A stretch of 64,000 bases of DNA, taken from assembly GCA_019916065.1 (NCBI GenBank), contig CM034233.1, positions 40,960,862 to 41,024,861 of the forward strand. The letters are read 5' to 3'. A program made the translations under genes and the position numbers. Below are positions 59,501 to 62,486 of this stretch, one piece after another. The DNA comes from Vitellaria paradoxa (taxonomy: Eukaryota; Streptophyta; Magnoliopsida; Ericales; Sapotaceae). Below the pieces are notes generated by a model, which saw nothing but the letters and a program-made list of their open reading frames with translations, made no database searches and was not told the origin of the DNA. The first letter of the stretch is position 1; every line of letters starts with the position of its first letter.

Positions 59501-62486
59501 TGATACTTGGGAGTTAACAGTTCTTCCTCCTGAAGGGTCCGTTGTTAGTTATCGACAGGTGTATACTGTCAAAGTTCACCTTGATAGTTTTGTTGATTAT
59601 TTGAAAGCTTGTTAAGAGATGCACTCAAATTTATGGTCTTGATATTTCAAAGACCTTCTCTCATGTGGCTAAGATTACATCTGTTCGTCTTCTTATTTTA
59701 CTTGCTGCTACTTTTCACTAGCAACTTCATCAACTGGGTATTAAATATGATTTCCTACACAGTGATCTTGTTGAGGACATGTATGTGGATCAACCTCTCG
59801 GAGTTGGTCGTTCAACATGCAGTTGTCATTCATATCAGGGCAAGATATGGTTATTTGTGTATGTGAATGATATTGTGATCACTGGAGACGATACACAAGA
59901 CATTTATGATCTAAAAATTTTTCTTCAAACCAAGTTCAATACCAAAGACTTGGGCTCATTAAAGTATTTTCTGGGTACTGAAATTGTAAGATCATAGAAG
60001 GGTATTACTCTTTTTTCCAAAGGAAATATGTGCTTGATTTGTTGTCTGAAACAGGTCTGCTGGGAGCTAAACCTATTGATACTCCAACGAATCCCACTAT
60101 TAAACTTCTTACAAATAAAGGTGAATTATTAGATGATCCTGGTCAATATCGCAGACTAGATAGAATGCTTAATAATCTAACAATTACACAGCCAAACATA
60201 TCATTTGCTGCAAGTGTAGTTAGTCAGTTCCTGGATGCACCTCATTCTAGTCATTGGGATGCAATCATTTGTATTTTTAGGTATCTAAAAGGTGCACCAT
60301 GACGTGCTTTGTTGTATCAAGATAATATCCACTCTTTAGTTCAGAGATATACAAATGTCAATTGGCAGGATCTCCATCAAATGGACGATCAACCACTAGA
60401 TATTGTATCTTTTTAGGAGGCAATCTAGTATCCTGGAAGAGTAAAAAGCAAATACTGGTGGTAAGATCAAGTGCAAAGTCAGAGTATAGGACCATAGCAC
60501 ATACATCTTATGTGTTGGTTTGAATACATCATATGTTGAAGGAGTTAAAAGTTTCTCTACTATAGCCTATAGAGCTATTATGTGATAATCAAGATACTAT
60601 CCATAGCTTCTAATGTAGTATTTCATGAGCCAACCAAGCATAATGAAGTTGACTGCCACTTTGTCAGAGAAAATAGTTTACAGAATGTCATAAAAATTAA
60701 TCATATAAAGCCTGAAAATCAATTAGTTGATTTATTTACTAAAGCTTTGGAGAGAGCTAGAGTGAGATTCATTTGTAACAAGTTTAGAAAACATGATATT
60801 CATACTCCAGCTTGATGAGGAGTATTAATGTACATTCATGTATCTAGTTTAGGGGTCATATATCTAGTCTAGAGGTAATTTGTACAGTCTATTTTAAGTA
60901 TAAATACAATCATACGACAACCCAATTGAGTGTCAAGCCATTCAGTAAACCTCCCTTCTGTAATGGTACATATTGTGACGGATACTCAAATTTCATATGT
61001 TACACATCCAATTTCACAAATAATTTGCTAGTGCAGGAGGTAATGGCCACATTTTGTAAGTTCGATGATTTGGTTTTAGGATGTCCAAGCAGTTCATCAT
61101 TTACATGGTTATCTTGCAATTTTTTTTTCCTTTGAATAAAATATTAATATATTTTTGACAAAAATATATATTTAATAACATTTTTTGTTGTGTCCAGGGG
61201 CATCTCCTTCATTTCTTGAAAACCGCCATATCATATCCTACCCATTTCATATGTCCTTGTCCATTCCTCTTAGAAGTACTATATCATGATTTGACAACAG
61301 TGCCTAATTTCACTACTTGAGTTTTTACTATTATAAAAACTTTTAGTGAAAAGAAACAATTATAGGACCCAACAAATTGTATGCAACAATCCAATGGTAG
61401 GCACAGCATAGAATTCGGAGGTCGAGATAACAAGAGATTGCAAACAAGTCCTATGAATATCAACAAAAAGAAACTTCATGACGCTACAAGAAGGATTAAA
61501 GAGTGAAAGTAGACATAAAAATGAACCATAGATAAGATAAAAAAAAAATTGACTTATACATTGAAAAGGAATATCTACAGATAGTTGACTTGTCCTATTA
61601 ATAATATTAACAAAAAGAAACTTCGCGGCGCTACAAGAAGGCTTAAAGAGTGAAAGTAGATATAAAAAGGAACCATGGACAAGATAAAAAGCATTGACGC
61701 ATCCATGGAAAAGGAATATCTATAAGATAGTTGACTTGCATAAATGAACAAGAAGACCCCACAAGCATTACACCAACCCTCCCCCCCCCCCCGGCCCCGG
61801 GTGCGCGCGCGCAAGAGTCATCTTGGAATTGTTTACTCTGGTTGGTCATATCCTCACAAAGACAGAATCAAAGTCCTTTCTTTGTCCATTTGCAGAGCAC
61901 AACCTGAATGGTGCAGCATAACCAGAATTCACAGATACTGAAGTATGCAGACAAAAAGTGCAAGTAAACTAGTATAGTGACACGCAGATGCAGCATTTTA
62001 ATCATAAGCTTATAAATGTTCAAGAAGAGAATCACATCATATTATACATAAAACATAAGTATTGCAAGATGCTTCAATACATACAAAACAAGATTGTAGA
62101 AGAGCAAAAGAGTTTGAGAGAGCAACACAATGTATATTTTCCGGATAACTCCTGGACAGATAAGAAATGGAACAATGCTATCTCAATGGTACATTAGTGC
62201 AAAGTAAAAGCTCAAGATGCCAAGCTAAAAAAATGCATTCAAGTTGAGAGCAGCCACTTTTCAACATCAGTGCCAAGATTAGATGTCTATTTGTACTAAA
62301 CAAACTCTCCCCACACCCTTGCTGATTGGGACCAACAAGAAGTAATGCCCTCACATGGTACTTATCCAAAACATTTTGCAAAAACATCATCAATAGTTCA
62401 CAAAGTAGACGTCTGAAACCTTACCAAATGGAAGCATGTAATTTCTATGCCTTCAGTTGGCAAGCCATCTACATCTTGACCATCAT
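2493..62486 (-). CDS. 3' part of a DUF3727/DUF1292-like host gene (5 exons, 5' end outside window)
   Basis: Five minus-strand exons (62425-62486, 50143-50202, 49851-49883, 2626-2691, 2493-2537) have AG acceptors, GT donors and compatible phases: the first starts with the last two bases of a codon and every later junction is phase 0. They give 88 codons including a split first codon, ending in TGA. The peptide reads through [48 protein letters not shown] and a Glu/Leu-rich tail ending ESLLGKR. The core YxIYTPxDPLxxVA is, as I remember it, the signature of DUF3727 proteins of cyanobacteria and plant chloroplasts. Their biochemical role is not established to my knowledge. The N-terminal exons, including any transit peptide, lie past position 64000. 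Splicing is inferred, not observed. I am sure this is real coding sequence and less sure of the family name. Introns are 12222, 259, 47159 and 88 bp. Confidence 0.8.
2626..2691 (-). CDS. Host gene exon d
   Basis: 66 bp, 22 codons, phase 0 at both ends. It encodes [15 protein letters not shown] followed by TEFNALV. The acceptor is TTGGAAACAG and the donor GTG/GTAAGT, a near-consensus plant donor. It lies at the far side of the 47-kb intron. The acidic, helical character continues into the last exon. Confidence 0.87.
3083..3512. mobile_element. Solo LTR, 430 bp, TSD ATACC
   Basis: Starts TGTTAG and ends CAACAACA, so it has TG..CA ends with TGTT/AACA inverted tips. It is flanked on both sides by ATACC (3078-3082 and 3513-3517), a perfect 5-bp target duplication. 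It holds no coding sequence and no primer site on either flank, as expected of a solo LTR left by LTR-LTR recombination. The inner part carries the plant LTR phrase GATTTACGTGGTTCG and a GC-rich stretch (about 3322-3420). It landed in the (AAACC)n tail of the neighbouring RTE LINE. The family is not identified; orientation is undecided. Confidence 0.8.
3513..4393 (-). mobile_element. 5'-truncated RTE-type LINE (copy 1)
   Basis: Minus-strand 3' end of an RTE-clade LINE. The tail is (TTTGG)n, seen on the plus strand as CCAAACCAAACC at about 3517-3540. The body matches the second copy at 22919-25423 until about 4393, where the sequences part abruptly (shared AAAGCAAACAAGTA, then unrelated), marking the 5' truncation. 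The solo LTR at 3083-3512 interrupts its tail. Confidence 0.85.
3552..4393 (-). pseudogene. RTE LINE reverse transcriptase, C-terminal part
   Basis: The reading frame holds the RT catalytic box as [12 protein letters not shown] near its start, the ECKFSQSRI and [12 protein letters not shown] segments, then, after a TAG at about 3903-3905, the conserved RTE C-terminal part with [14 protein letters not shown] and [11 protein letters not shown]. In copy 2 the same place reads CAG, so the TAG is an in-frame CAG-to-TAG nonsense change, not a frameshift. The first two thirds of the RT and all of the endonuclease are missing. Confidence 0.85.
4394..6384 (+). mobile_element. 5' fragment of an LTR retrotransposon (LTR end, primer site, gag start)
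   Basis: The stretch contains an LTR 3' end (to about 4752, with a TATA-like TATAAATAGG near 4596), a primer-binding site TGATATCAGAGC (4755-4766, one base off the tRNA-Met-type TGGTATCAGAGC) and, directly after, a Gln-rich gag-like start (4782-4927) with [20 protein letters not shown]. This type of coiled start is common in plant Ty3/gypsy gags. A G10 tract at 4935-4944 follows. From about 5100 to 6384 remnants such as VEGKFV and a 17-bp inverted phrase are seen but no recognisable pol. The left LTR end and the right limit are not resolved. Reading frames at 5442-5729 (+) and 5586-5975 (-) overlap here and are not convincing genes. Confidence 0.55.
4755..4766 (+). other. Primer-binding site (tRNA-Met type, one mismatch)
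   Basis: TGATATCAGAGC, two to three bases after an LTR end in CACCACA. The usual plant sequence is TGGTATCAGAGC, so the third base is changed G to A. It fixes the orientation (plus) of the fragment. Confidence 0.65.
6441..7411 (-). pseudogene. L1 ORF2, endonuclease domain only
   Basis: Starts ATG at 7409-7411 with [20 protein letters not shown], the classic plant L1 endonuclease opening ([10 protein letters not shown], here WTVRG), and continues with GLLETKV. A TGA interrupts it near 7239. The second half (7091 to 6441) carries [34 protein letters not shown] and GISDHSPAI, the late endonuclease motifs with the SDH catalytic His. The ATG overlaps the end of ORF1 in another frame. Confidence 0.85.
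7387..9623 (-). pseudogene. L1 ORF1 (DUF4283 plus zinc knuckle)
   Basis: From ATG at 9623 ([11 protein letters not shown]) the protein runs in three frames (9623-9294, 9284-8739, 8841-7387), so it holds a stop near 9294 and a frameshift near 8820. The N-terminal third is Pro/Ser-rich. The DUF4283 RNA-binding domain spans about 8540-8060 ([37 protein letters not shown]). The zinc knuckle reads [14 protein letters not shown], so the His of CX2CX4HX4C is replaced by Tyr. In plant L1s this protein binds RNA during retrotransposition. Confidence 0.85.
9661..10913. other. Unclassified repeat-like DNA
   Basis: No gene is visible. The first part holds a degenerate tandem repeat (9831 to about 10030). 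The part at about 10180-10330 has phrases usual near the 3' end of plant gypsy LTRs (ACCCATACTCACTTCCCT), but no ends, primer site or coding remnants were found. The 60-codon minus frame at 10578-10760 is not convincing. Confidence 0.4.
9831..10030. repeat. Degenerate ~50-bp tandem repeat, four units
   Basis: Units begin at 9831, 9881, 9928 and 9980 with GATGCAAATGCTTAAG, GATGCAGATGCTTAAA, GATGTAAATGCTTAAG and GATGCAGATAACTAAG. The spacing is 50, 47 and 52 bp. Each is followed by a T/C-rich half with CTAGATAT or CTAGCTAT. It looks like a repeat inside an LTR or leader. Confidence 0.7.
11823..12014 (+). repeat. Copia F 5' LTR
   Basis: 192 bp, TG at the start and CT at the end, a non-canonical pair shared with the 3' LTR. 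Contains TATAAATAC near 11946, a plausible TATA box. Confidence 0.9.
12610..13591 (+). pseudogene. Copia F gag
   Basis: Starts [14 protein letters not shown] at 12610. It carries the copia gag phrase [15 protein letters not shown], a TGA after QVS, an in-frame TGA near 12927 and the helical core [21 protein letters not shown] Gly/Ser/Arg-rich stretch ([15 protein letters not shown], about 13335-13380) precedes the zinc knuckle [15 protein letters not shown], in which the last Cys is Tyr. Gag would form the particle and bind RNA; this copy cannot. Confidence 0.85.
13592..14920 (+). pseudogene. Copia F protease and integrase
   Basis: A protease site [10 protein letters not shown] is readable near 13660. 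The integrase core includes [19 protein letters not shown] and VDDYSRMTW (14195-14290), then [11 protein letters not shown] ending in TAG, and after 14460 a [11 protein letters not shown] segment. The Asp-Asp-Glu frame can be made out, but stops and shifts are frequent. The tail to about 14920 holds the RVFLGYS and ADVTFFES motifs usual after copia integrase. Confidence 0.8.
15270..16650 (+). pseudogene. Copia F reverse transcriptase and RNase H
   Basis: RT starts with [20 protein letters not shown] (15285-15345). [17 protein letters not shown] follows at about 15610-15670. The catalytic box is destroyed: VYV is followed directly by a frame change where DD should be (about 15755-15785), consistent with loss of four bases. 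The connection has [16 protein letters not shown], and RNase H has [20 protein letters not shown] (about 16465-16530). Stops occur throughout. Confidence 0.85.
16707..16898 (+). repeat. Copia F 3' LTR
   Basis: 192 bp, same length as the 5' copy, with nine substitutions by hand count, mostly transitions. It is followed directly by the AGGTT target duplication and then by resumed Athila leader sequence. Confidence 0.9.
17183..17198 (+). other. Primer-binding site, Athila/Tat type
   Basis: TTGACGCCGTTACCGG, a few bases after the LTR end. Athila-type elements carry TTGGCGCCGTTGCCGG here; two G-to-A changes are present. This fixes the element's strand and lineage. Confidence 0.75.
17331..18210 (+). 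pseudogene. Athila-like gag
   Basis: The first frame (17331-17726) ends with the Athila gag core [20 protein letters not shown], then a TGA. Further on, in shifted frames, [20 protein letters not shown] and [17 protein letters not shown] (about 18056-18166) match the usual gag end. A knuckle-like [14 protein letters not shown] at about 18315-18360 has Tyr where the last Cys should be. Several stops and frameshifts show it is dead. Confidence 0.75.
19290..19680 (+). pseudogene. Athila-like aspartic protease
   Basis: Holds [17 protein letters not shown], then [19 protein letters not shown] is in the usual position of the Athila protease active site, with Asp in place of the common Ala (DLGAS). 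An in-frame TAG follows (YSV-stop-KQLG). The segment at about 19700-20150 is weakly readable linker. Confidence 0.7.
20230..20702 (+). pseudogene. Athila-like reverse transcriptase, N-terminal part
   Basis: Reads [16 protein letters not shown], then [39 protein letters not shown] and [12 protein letters not shown]. FLDGYSxYNQI is the Athila-clade form of this RT motif. A frame change lies near 20400 and stops lie after TVAYK and within ATF-stop-RCM. The sequence ends at about 20702 at the junction with the oppositely oriented gypsy element, before the catalytic Asp pair. Confidence 0.85.
20703..22202 (-). pseudogene. Gypsy reverse transcriptase and RNase H
   Basis: Starts with [20 protein letters not shown], then [20 protein letters not shown] and [20 protein letters not shown]. 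The catalytic box reads VFFNDILV (about 21626-21603), where the family has FFDD, so one catalytic Asp is Asn. The connection holds [20 protein letters not shown]. RNase H has [18 protein letters not shown] and [17 protein letters not shown]. The tail ([18 protein letters not shown]) runs to the junction at 20703. Several stops are present. Confidence 0.85.
22402..22544 (+). mobile_element. SINE-like insertion with an RTE/Au-SINE type tail, TSD ATAAAGCCACTAA
   Basis: 143 bp flanked by a perfect 13-bp duplication ATAAAGCCACTAA (22389-22401 and 22545-22557). The 3' part reads CCGACCCCACCTAGTAGGAT then AAGGCTTATGTTGTTGTTGT, the tail known from Au SINEs and plant RTE LINEs. The 5' part has a 22-bp direct repeat (22402-22423 and 22447-22468) and no visible tRNA-like A and B boxes, so it is either a 5'-truncated SINE or a short LINE 3' fragment. 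Confidence 0.75.
23185..24759 (-). pseudogene. RTE LINE reverse transcriptase (long open frame)
   Basis: A 524-codon open frame. Motifs in order: [96 protein letters not shown], and the catalytic [13 protein letters not shown]. The frame ends in APIER-stop through a one-base shift relative to copy 1, so the [11 protein letters not shown] tail is in another frame. Its open length makes it one of the least decayed coding remnants here, but the 5' truncation leaves it dead. Confidence 0.88.
24999..25423 (-). pseudogene. RTE LINE endonuclease, C-terminal part
   Basis: Reads [40 protein letters not shown] and THYKSG-like [15 protein letters not shown], the late part of the RTE apurinic-type endonuclease. 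The N-terminal catalytic half is missing. The join to RT (24760-24998) contains stops. Confidence 0.82.
25771..25783 (+). terminator. Helitron-type 3' hairpin
   Basis: AGTGC ATC GCACT: five-base stem, three-base loop, eight bases before the CTAG terminus. In Helitrons this hairpin marks the end of rolling-circle transfer. Confidence 0.7.
25796..26450 (-). pseudogene. Gypsy aspartic protease and linker
   Basis: Contains [17 protein letters not shown] (about 26222-26172), with the DTG active site. Downstream, [20 protein letters not shown] and [12 protein letters not shown] match the linker between protease and RT. Stops follow, and GFLL-stop-LIRNE runs to the Helitron-like insertion at 25796. 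Confidence 0.82.
26600..27460 (-). pseudogene. Gypsy gag
   Basis: Starts [18 protein letters not shown] at 27460. The gag core reads [20 protein letters not shown] and [20 protein letters not shown], then IRWFQDLM and [19 protein letters not shown] (27153-26890), the typical plant gypsy gag core. At least one frame change near 27150 and stops near 27270 and 26730 break it. Confidence 0.82.
27495..27985 (-). repeat. 5' LTR of the minus-strand gypsy element
   Basis: 491 bp. On the minus strand it starts TGTTGGGAGAGTAGG and ends in CACTTCA, two bases before the TGGTATCAGAGC primer site. The outer border abuts a copia RNase H remnant, so the element may have inserted into that copia. The 3' partner is lost, so age and TSD cannot be read. 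Confidence 0.8.
27986..28317 (+). pseudogene. Copia RNase H remnant (first unit of a tandem pair)
   Basis: Corresponds to about 33310-33638 of the adjacent complete copia (NQAAI/IAKN/TKH segment, here with CAG to TAG). It includes IDRYFIKEK and [17 protein letters not shown] and ends with the purine tract GCTTGAGGGGGAA just before the LTR at 28318. Everything 5' of it is lost at the gypsy LTR border. Confidence 0.8.
28318..28570 (+). repeat. Copia G shared central LTR
   Basis: 253 bp, TG..CA. TATAAATTTG near 28513 is a plausible TATA box. It is followed directly by the tRNA-Met-type primer site and preceded by a polypurine tract. Confidence 0.88.
28716..28784 (+). repeat. 23-bp tandem repeat in the copia G leader
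   Basis: Three units starting at 28716, 28739 and 28762 with AGTCAATCACTCTCGC as core, the third decayed. It lies between the primer site and gag, in a leader rich in CGAT-type words. Confidence 0.75.
29260..30249 (+). pseudogene. Copia G gag
   Basis: Starts [32 protein letters not shown] and [14 protein letters not shown] form the N-terminal gag, then TAG at 29551. A later frame has [20 protein letters not shown] and an intact CCHC knuckle [15 protein letters not shown] (30045-30090), the only fully intact copia zinc knuckle seen in the window. The end MDLLQRMFS is followed by a stop at 30247-30249. Confidence 0.85.
30250..31640 (+). pseudogene. Copia G protease and integrase
   Basis: The protease site reads [10 protein letters not shown] (about 30358-30390). 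The integrase zinc-binding part has [15 protein letters not shown]. In the core, [11 protein letters not shown] stands where the family has LRTDNGxEY, so a catalytic Asp is Asn. [10 protein letters not shown] supplies the late Glu region. It continues with [20 protein letters not shown]. Stops near 30747, 30854 and 31285 break it. Confidence 0.82.
32100..33610 (+). pseudogene. Copia G reverse transcriptase and RNase H
   Basis: RT includes [20 protein letters not shown] and [17 protein letters not shown]. The catalytic box is [10 protein letters not shown] (about 32674-32703), with both catalytic Asp changed to Asn. The connection has [19 protein letters not shown]. RNase H runs 33227-33610, open for 127 codons, with [32 protein letters not shown] and [13 protein letters not shown]. 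Confidence 0.88.
33639..33893 (+). repeat. Copia G 3' LTR
   Basis: 255 bp, preceded by the purine tract AGCTTGAGGAG and followed by ATTAT. The match to the central LTR is about 95% by eye. Confidence 0.88.
34070..36022 (+). pseudogene. L1 ORF1 (DUF4283)
   Basis: The DUF4283 domain spans about 34640-35270: [52 protein letters not shown], a TAG at 34975-34977, then [13 protein letters not shown] and [10 protein letters not shown]. No clear CCHC knuckle follows; the rest is an acidic/Ser-rich tail to 36022. The first 500 bases hold a weak frame starting at 34070 whose link to the domain contains stops, so the true start is uncertain. Confidence 0.78.
36285..39910 (+). pseudogene. L1 ORF2 (endonuclease, RT, zinc-finger end)
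   Basis: Starts [16 protein letters not shown] then TAG. Endonuclease parts: [46 protein letters not shown] and SISNHFPLL, where the usual SDH catalytic motif is [74 protein letters not shown] then [14 protein letters not shown] and an intact catalytic [10 protein letters not shown] (38340-38370). The C-terminal zinc-binding region reads [17 protein letters not shown] and [18 protein letters not shown]. Stops at about 36314, 36684 and 38053 and frame changes show it is inactive. Confidence 0.88.
40052..40410. other. AT-rich DNA with an A25 run and a possible MITE end
   Basis: No gene. Very AT-rich, with an uninterrupted A run at 40318-40342. It ends ACCAAACAGGCCC followed by TTA (about 40391-40406), the form of a Tourist-like (PIF/Harbinger) MITE terminus with its TTA target. 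The matching start GGGCCTGTTTGGT is not visible on the other side, so the MITE call is tentative. Confidence 0.4.
41060..43130 (-). pseudogene. Copia A gag, protease and integrase
   Basis: Gag starts [17 protein letters not shown] at 43130 and soon meets stops. The zinc region near 42360-42290 is preceded by an Arg/Gly-rich stretch. The protease site reads [13 protein letters not shown] (about 42066-42030). The best-preserved part is the integrase core 41514-41182: [29 protein letters not shown] (Asp to Asn in the DN position) and [20 protein letters not shown]. Frames are broken many times. Confidence 0.78.
43134..43280. mobile_element. Tourist-like MITE in copia A, TSD TTA
   Basis: 147 bp bounded by TTA (43131-43133 and 43281-43283). 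The ends are GGGAGTGTTTGGTTGG and, reversed, GTAGGTGTTTGGCTGG, about 13 of 16 matching. TIRs beginning G(G/T)..GTGTTTGG with a TTA target are typical of PIF/Harbinger-type MITEs. The insertion lies directly against the copia A gag start codon (ATG complement 43128-43130). No coding capacity. Confidence 0.75.
43771..43935 (-). repeat. Copia A 5' LTR (165 bp)
   Basis: On the minus strand it starts TGTTAATGTTGATTAATG and ends TTTTATCA, followed directly by TGGTATCAGAGC. Only this LTR is present, so no date or TSD. Confidence 0.78.
44126..44372 (-). repeat. Copia B 3' LTR
   Basis: 247 bp, about 92% like the 5' LTR. It borders the host intron segment 43936-44125. Confidence 0.88.
44473..46000 (-). 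pseudogene. Copia B reverse transcriptase and RNase H
   Basis: RT begins [20 protein letters not shown] and [20 protein letters not shown] (45928-45780). The catalytic box is [15 protein letters not shown] (about 45345-45300), with Asp to Tyr in [24 protein letters not shown] follows. RNase [21 protein letters not shown] and [16 protein letters not shown] (44640-44500). Several stops. Confidence 0.85.
46500..47905 (-). pseudogene. Copia B protease and integrase
   Basis: Protease: [15 protein letters not shown] near 47875. Integrase zinc part: [18 protein letters not shown], with [14 protein letters not shown]. Core: [20 protein letters not shown], then stops. The end 46792-46502 reads [39 protein letters not shown] and FVRYSPI. 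Only parts of the catalytic triad region can be read. Confidence 0.82.
47912..48976 (-). pseudogene. Copia B gag
   Basis: Starts [20 protein letters not shown] at 48976. [20 protein letters not shown] and [13 protein letters not shown] form the N-terminal domain, ended by a TAA after ARDAA. It continues in frame with [20 protein letters not shown] and [20 protein letters not shown]. The zinc knuckle [15 protein letters not shown] has Tyr for the last Cys. Apart from the internal TAA the gag is close to open along 355 codons, the best-kept copia gag here. Confidence 0.88.
49174..49419 (-). repeat. Copia B 5' LTR
   Basis: 246 bp with TG..CA ends. It borders host intron DNA that runs on to exon c at 49851. 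Confidence 0.88.
49425..49850. other. Host intron DNA before exon c
   Basis: Single-copy-looking DNA without recognisable transposon or coding motifs, part of the 47-kb intron. Confidence 0.5.
49851..49883 (-). CDS. Host gene exon c (33 bp)
   Basis: 33 bp, 11 codons ([11 protein letters not shown]), phase 0 at both ends. The acceptor follows TTTTTTCTCCAAATGCAG, a good pyrimidine tract, and the donor is GAT/GTAAGC. Its donor opens the 47-kb intron; the next coding bases are at 2691. Confidence 0.85.
   Translation of the reverse strand, partial: GSELPVANCG
50143..50202 (-). CDS. Host gene exon b
   Basis: 60 bp, exactly 20 codons, phase 0 at both ends. The acceptor is CCATACAG and the donor AAG/GTAAAA. 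It encodes the most recognisable part of the protein, [20 protein letters not shown]. Only 259 bp of intron separate it from exon c, which shows the native intron scale of this gene. Confidence 0.88.
50623..50814 (-). other. Unassigned 63-codon minus-strand frame
   Basis: Open from ATG at 50814 to TAG. The middle reads [20 protein letters not shown] then [15 protein letters not shown], an unusually Trp-rich, protein-like composition for an intron. A possible acceptor (TTTCCAAG) precedes GGAAGG. I do not recognise it. It may be a chance frame, an exon remnant or captured coding DNA. Confidence 0.25.
50878..50913. repeat. T-tract/G13 junction followed by TGCGCGCACGTG
   Basis: About 11 T, then 13 G (50889-50901), then a CG-alternating TGCGCGCACGTG. 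One of several such junctions in the window. Confidence 0.85.
51117..51143. repeat. C13/A14 homopolymer junction
   Basis: Thirteen C then fourteen A, the reverse-complement form of the T/G junction at 50878. Confidence 0.9.
51462..51565 (-). other. Exon-like segment of unknown origin
   Basis: 104 bp on the minus strand between a pyrimidine-rich acceptor (TTTTTTTTGTGTTAACTACT to AACAAG) and a donor-like TCA/GTTAGT. It starts with two bases of a split codon, then 34 open codons: [34 protein letters not shown]. Entry and exit phases equal those of host exon a. The Leu-rich helical peptide is not part of the family core as I know it. It could be a cryptic or alternative exon, or a fragment of another gene. 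Confidence 0.3.
51823..51962 (+). repeat. Copia C 5' LTR
   Basis: 140 bp. TATAAATACAATCAT near 51895 is a likely TATA region, also present in the 3' LTR. Confidence 0.82.
52384..53288 (+). pseudogene. Copia C gag
   Basis: Starts [20 protein letters not shown] at 52384. [10 protein letters not shown] is followed by TAG. The frame 52613-52978 holds [40 protein letters not shown] and [17 protein letters not shown] Gly/Arg-rich zinc region near 53130-53230 reads [14 protein letters not shown], a knuckle with its second Cys replaced by Ser. A MITE cuts the sequence at 53289. Confidence 0.82.
53289..53425. mobile_element. Tourist-like MITE in copia C, TSD TTA
   Basis: 137 bp bounded by TTA (53286-53288 and 53426-53428). 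The ends are GGCTCCACTTGG and, reversed, GGGGGCATTTGT, a weak inverted repeat. It is AT-rich and non-coding. The TTA duplication and size fit a PIF/Harbinger-type MITE; the weak ends make this less sure than the copy at 43134. Confidence 0.55.
53429..54650 (+). pseudogene. Copia C protease and integrase
   Basis: After the MITE the gag end reads [20 protein letters not shown] decayed protease region ([11 protein letters not shown]) lies near 53600. Integrase: [20 protein letters not shown] (Asp to Asn), then [40 protein letters not shown] and [20 protein letters not shown] (54310-54588). It ends in the VHQLD-like region at about 54650, where copia D starts. Confidence 0.8.
54651..56180 (-). 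pseudogene. Copia D reverse transcriptase and partial RNase H
   Basis: [42 protein letters not shown] and [20 protein letters not shown] (55790-55450). The catalytic box reads [11 protein letters not shown] (about 55255-55222), second Asp changed to Gly. The connection has [20 protein letters not shown] and [17 protein letters not shown]. RNase H starts [20 protein letters not shown] and stops at [12 protein letters not shown], the truncation point. Confidence 0.85.
56200..57049 (-). pseudogene. Copia D integrase
   Basis: The readable core is 56593-56360: [40 protein letters not shown] and [20 protein letters not shown]. Upstream pieces with the DYF and HSDNDE-like region (about 56770-56630) are present but shifted. 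The downstream part to about 56200 holds VHQLD and FLGYSR-like remnants. Confidence 0.75.
57050..58401 (-). pseudogene. Copia D gag and protease
   Basis: Gag starts MAS-stop at 58401, parallel to copia C's MASKT. The knuckle reads [20 protein letters not shown] (about 57650-57592), with Tyr for the last Cys. [20 protein letters not shown] follows. Protease: [17 protein letters not shown] (about 57380-57330), then [19 protein letters not shown]. Frames are broken by stops. Confidence 0.8.
58837..59018 (-). repeat. Copia D 5' LTR (182 bp)
   Basis: On the minus strand it starts TGTTAATGTGCATTAATAAG and ends CATAACA. The start resembles the copia A LTR (TGTTAATGTTGATTAATG), supporting one family. 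The 3' LTR is missing. Confidence 0.75.
59019..60820 (+). pseudogene. Copia C integrase tail, reverse transcriptase and RNase H
   Basis: Resumes with [21 protein letters not shown] starts near [20 protein letters not shown] (about 59451-59505). The catalytic box is [13 protein letters not shown] (about 59855-59892), one Asp changed to Asn. [16 protein letters not shown] and [20 protein letters not shown] follow. RNase [21 protein letters not shown] and [17 protein letters not shown] (60600-60760). Several stops and shifts. Confidence 0.83.
60829..60966 (+). repeat. Copia C 3' LTR
   Basis: About 138 bp. Its end is changed (GTAATG where the 5' LTR has ATAACA), so the border is approximate. Preceded by CCAGCTTGATGAGGAG. 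Confidence 0.75.
61449..61745. repeat. Tandem duplication, unit ~147 bp, two copies
   Basis: The block with CAAAAAGAAACTTC, GCTACAAGAAGG, TTAAAGAGTGAAAGTAGA and GATAGTTGACTTG occurs twice, offset by 147 bp (for example CAAAAAG at 61464 and 61611). The copies differ at roughly one position in ten. It lies in native-looking intron DNA. Confidence 0.82.
61781..61812. repeat. C12 tract followed by a CG-alternating tail
   Basis: Twelve C (61781-61792), then GGCCCCGGG and TGCGCGCGCGC. Similar in make-up to the G13/TGCGCGCACGTG junction at 50889. Confidence 0.85.
62425..62486 (-). CDS. Host gene exon a (first visible exon)
   Basis: 62 bp. The acceptor follows TTATTATTTGCAG and the donor is G/GTAAGG. 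The exon opens with AT, the last two bases of a split codon (probably GAT), then encodes [20 protein letters not shown] and ends in phase 0. The acidic start and the ITCFHL strand lead straight into the next exon's DGSHYMIY. It sits at the right edge of the 12-kb intron, and copia E is inserted about 540 bp upstream of it. Confidence 0.85.

Larger units (their letters stand above)
51823..60966 (+). mobile_element. Copia C: Ty1/copia element split by copia D and a MITE
   Basis: 5' LTR 51823-51962 (140 bp, TGTACATTCATG to ATAACA) with primer site TGGTATCAGAGC from 51963; 3' LTR about 60829-60966. Gag, protease and integrase lie at 52384-54650; integrase tail, RT and RNase H resume at 59019-60820 after copia D. 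About 16% of LTR positions differ by eye, making it the oldest datable copia here. No clear TSD. Confidence 0.85.
50203..62424 (-). other. 12-kb host intron with nested copia elements
   Basis: Interval between exons a and b. Native-looking DNA lies at 50203-51822 and 60967-62424; between them is copia C with copia D and a MITE inside. The left native part holds two weak coding candidates (50623-50814 and 51462-51565) and two homopolymer junctions. Confidence 0.75.

Noticed and set aside
51823..60966. A target duplication for copia C
   Set aside because: CTTAA on the left has no match after the altered 3' LTR end, so none is claimed.
61575..61849. Gly/Arg-rich frames near 61.7 kb
   Set aside because: The Gly/Arg-rich part is the C12/CG-alternating repeat read as codons.
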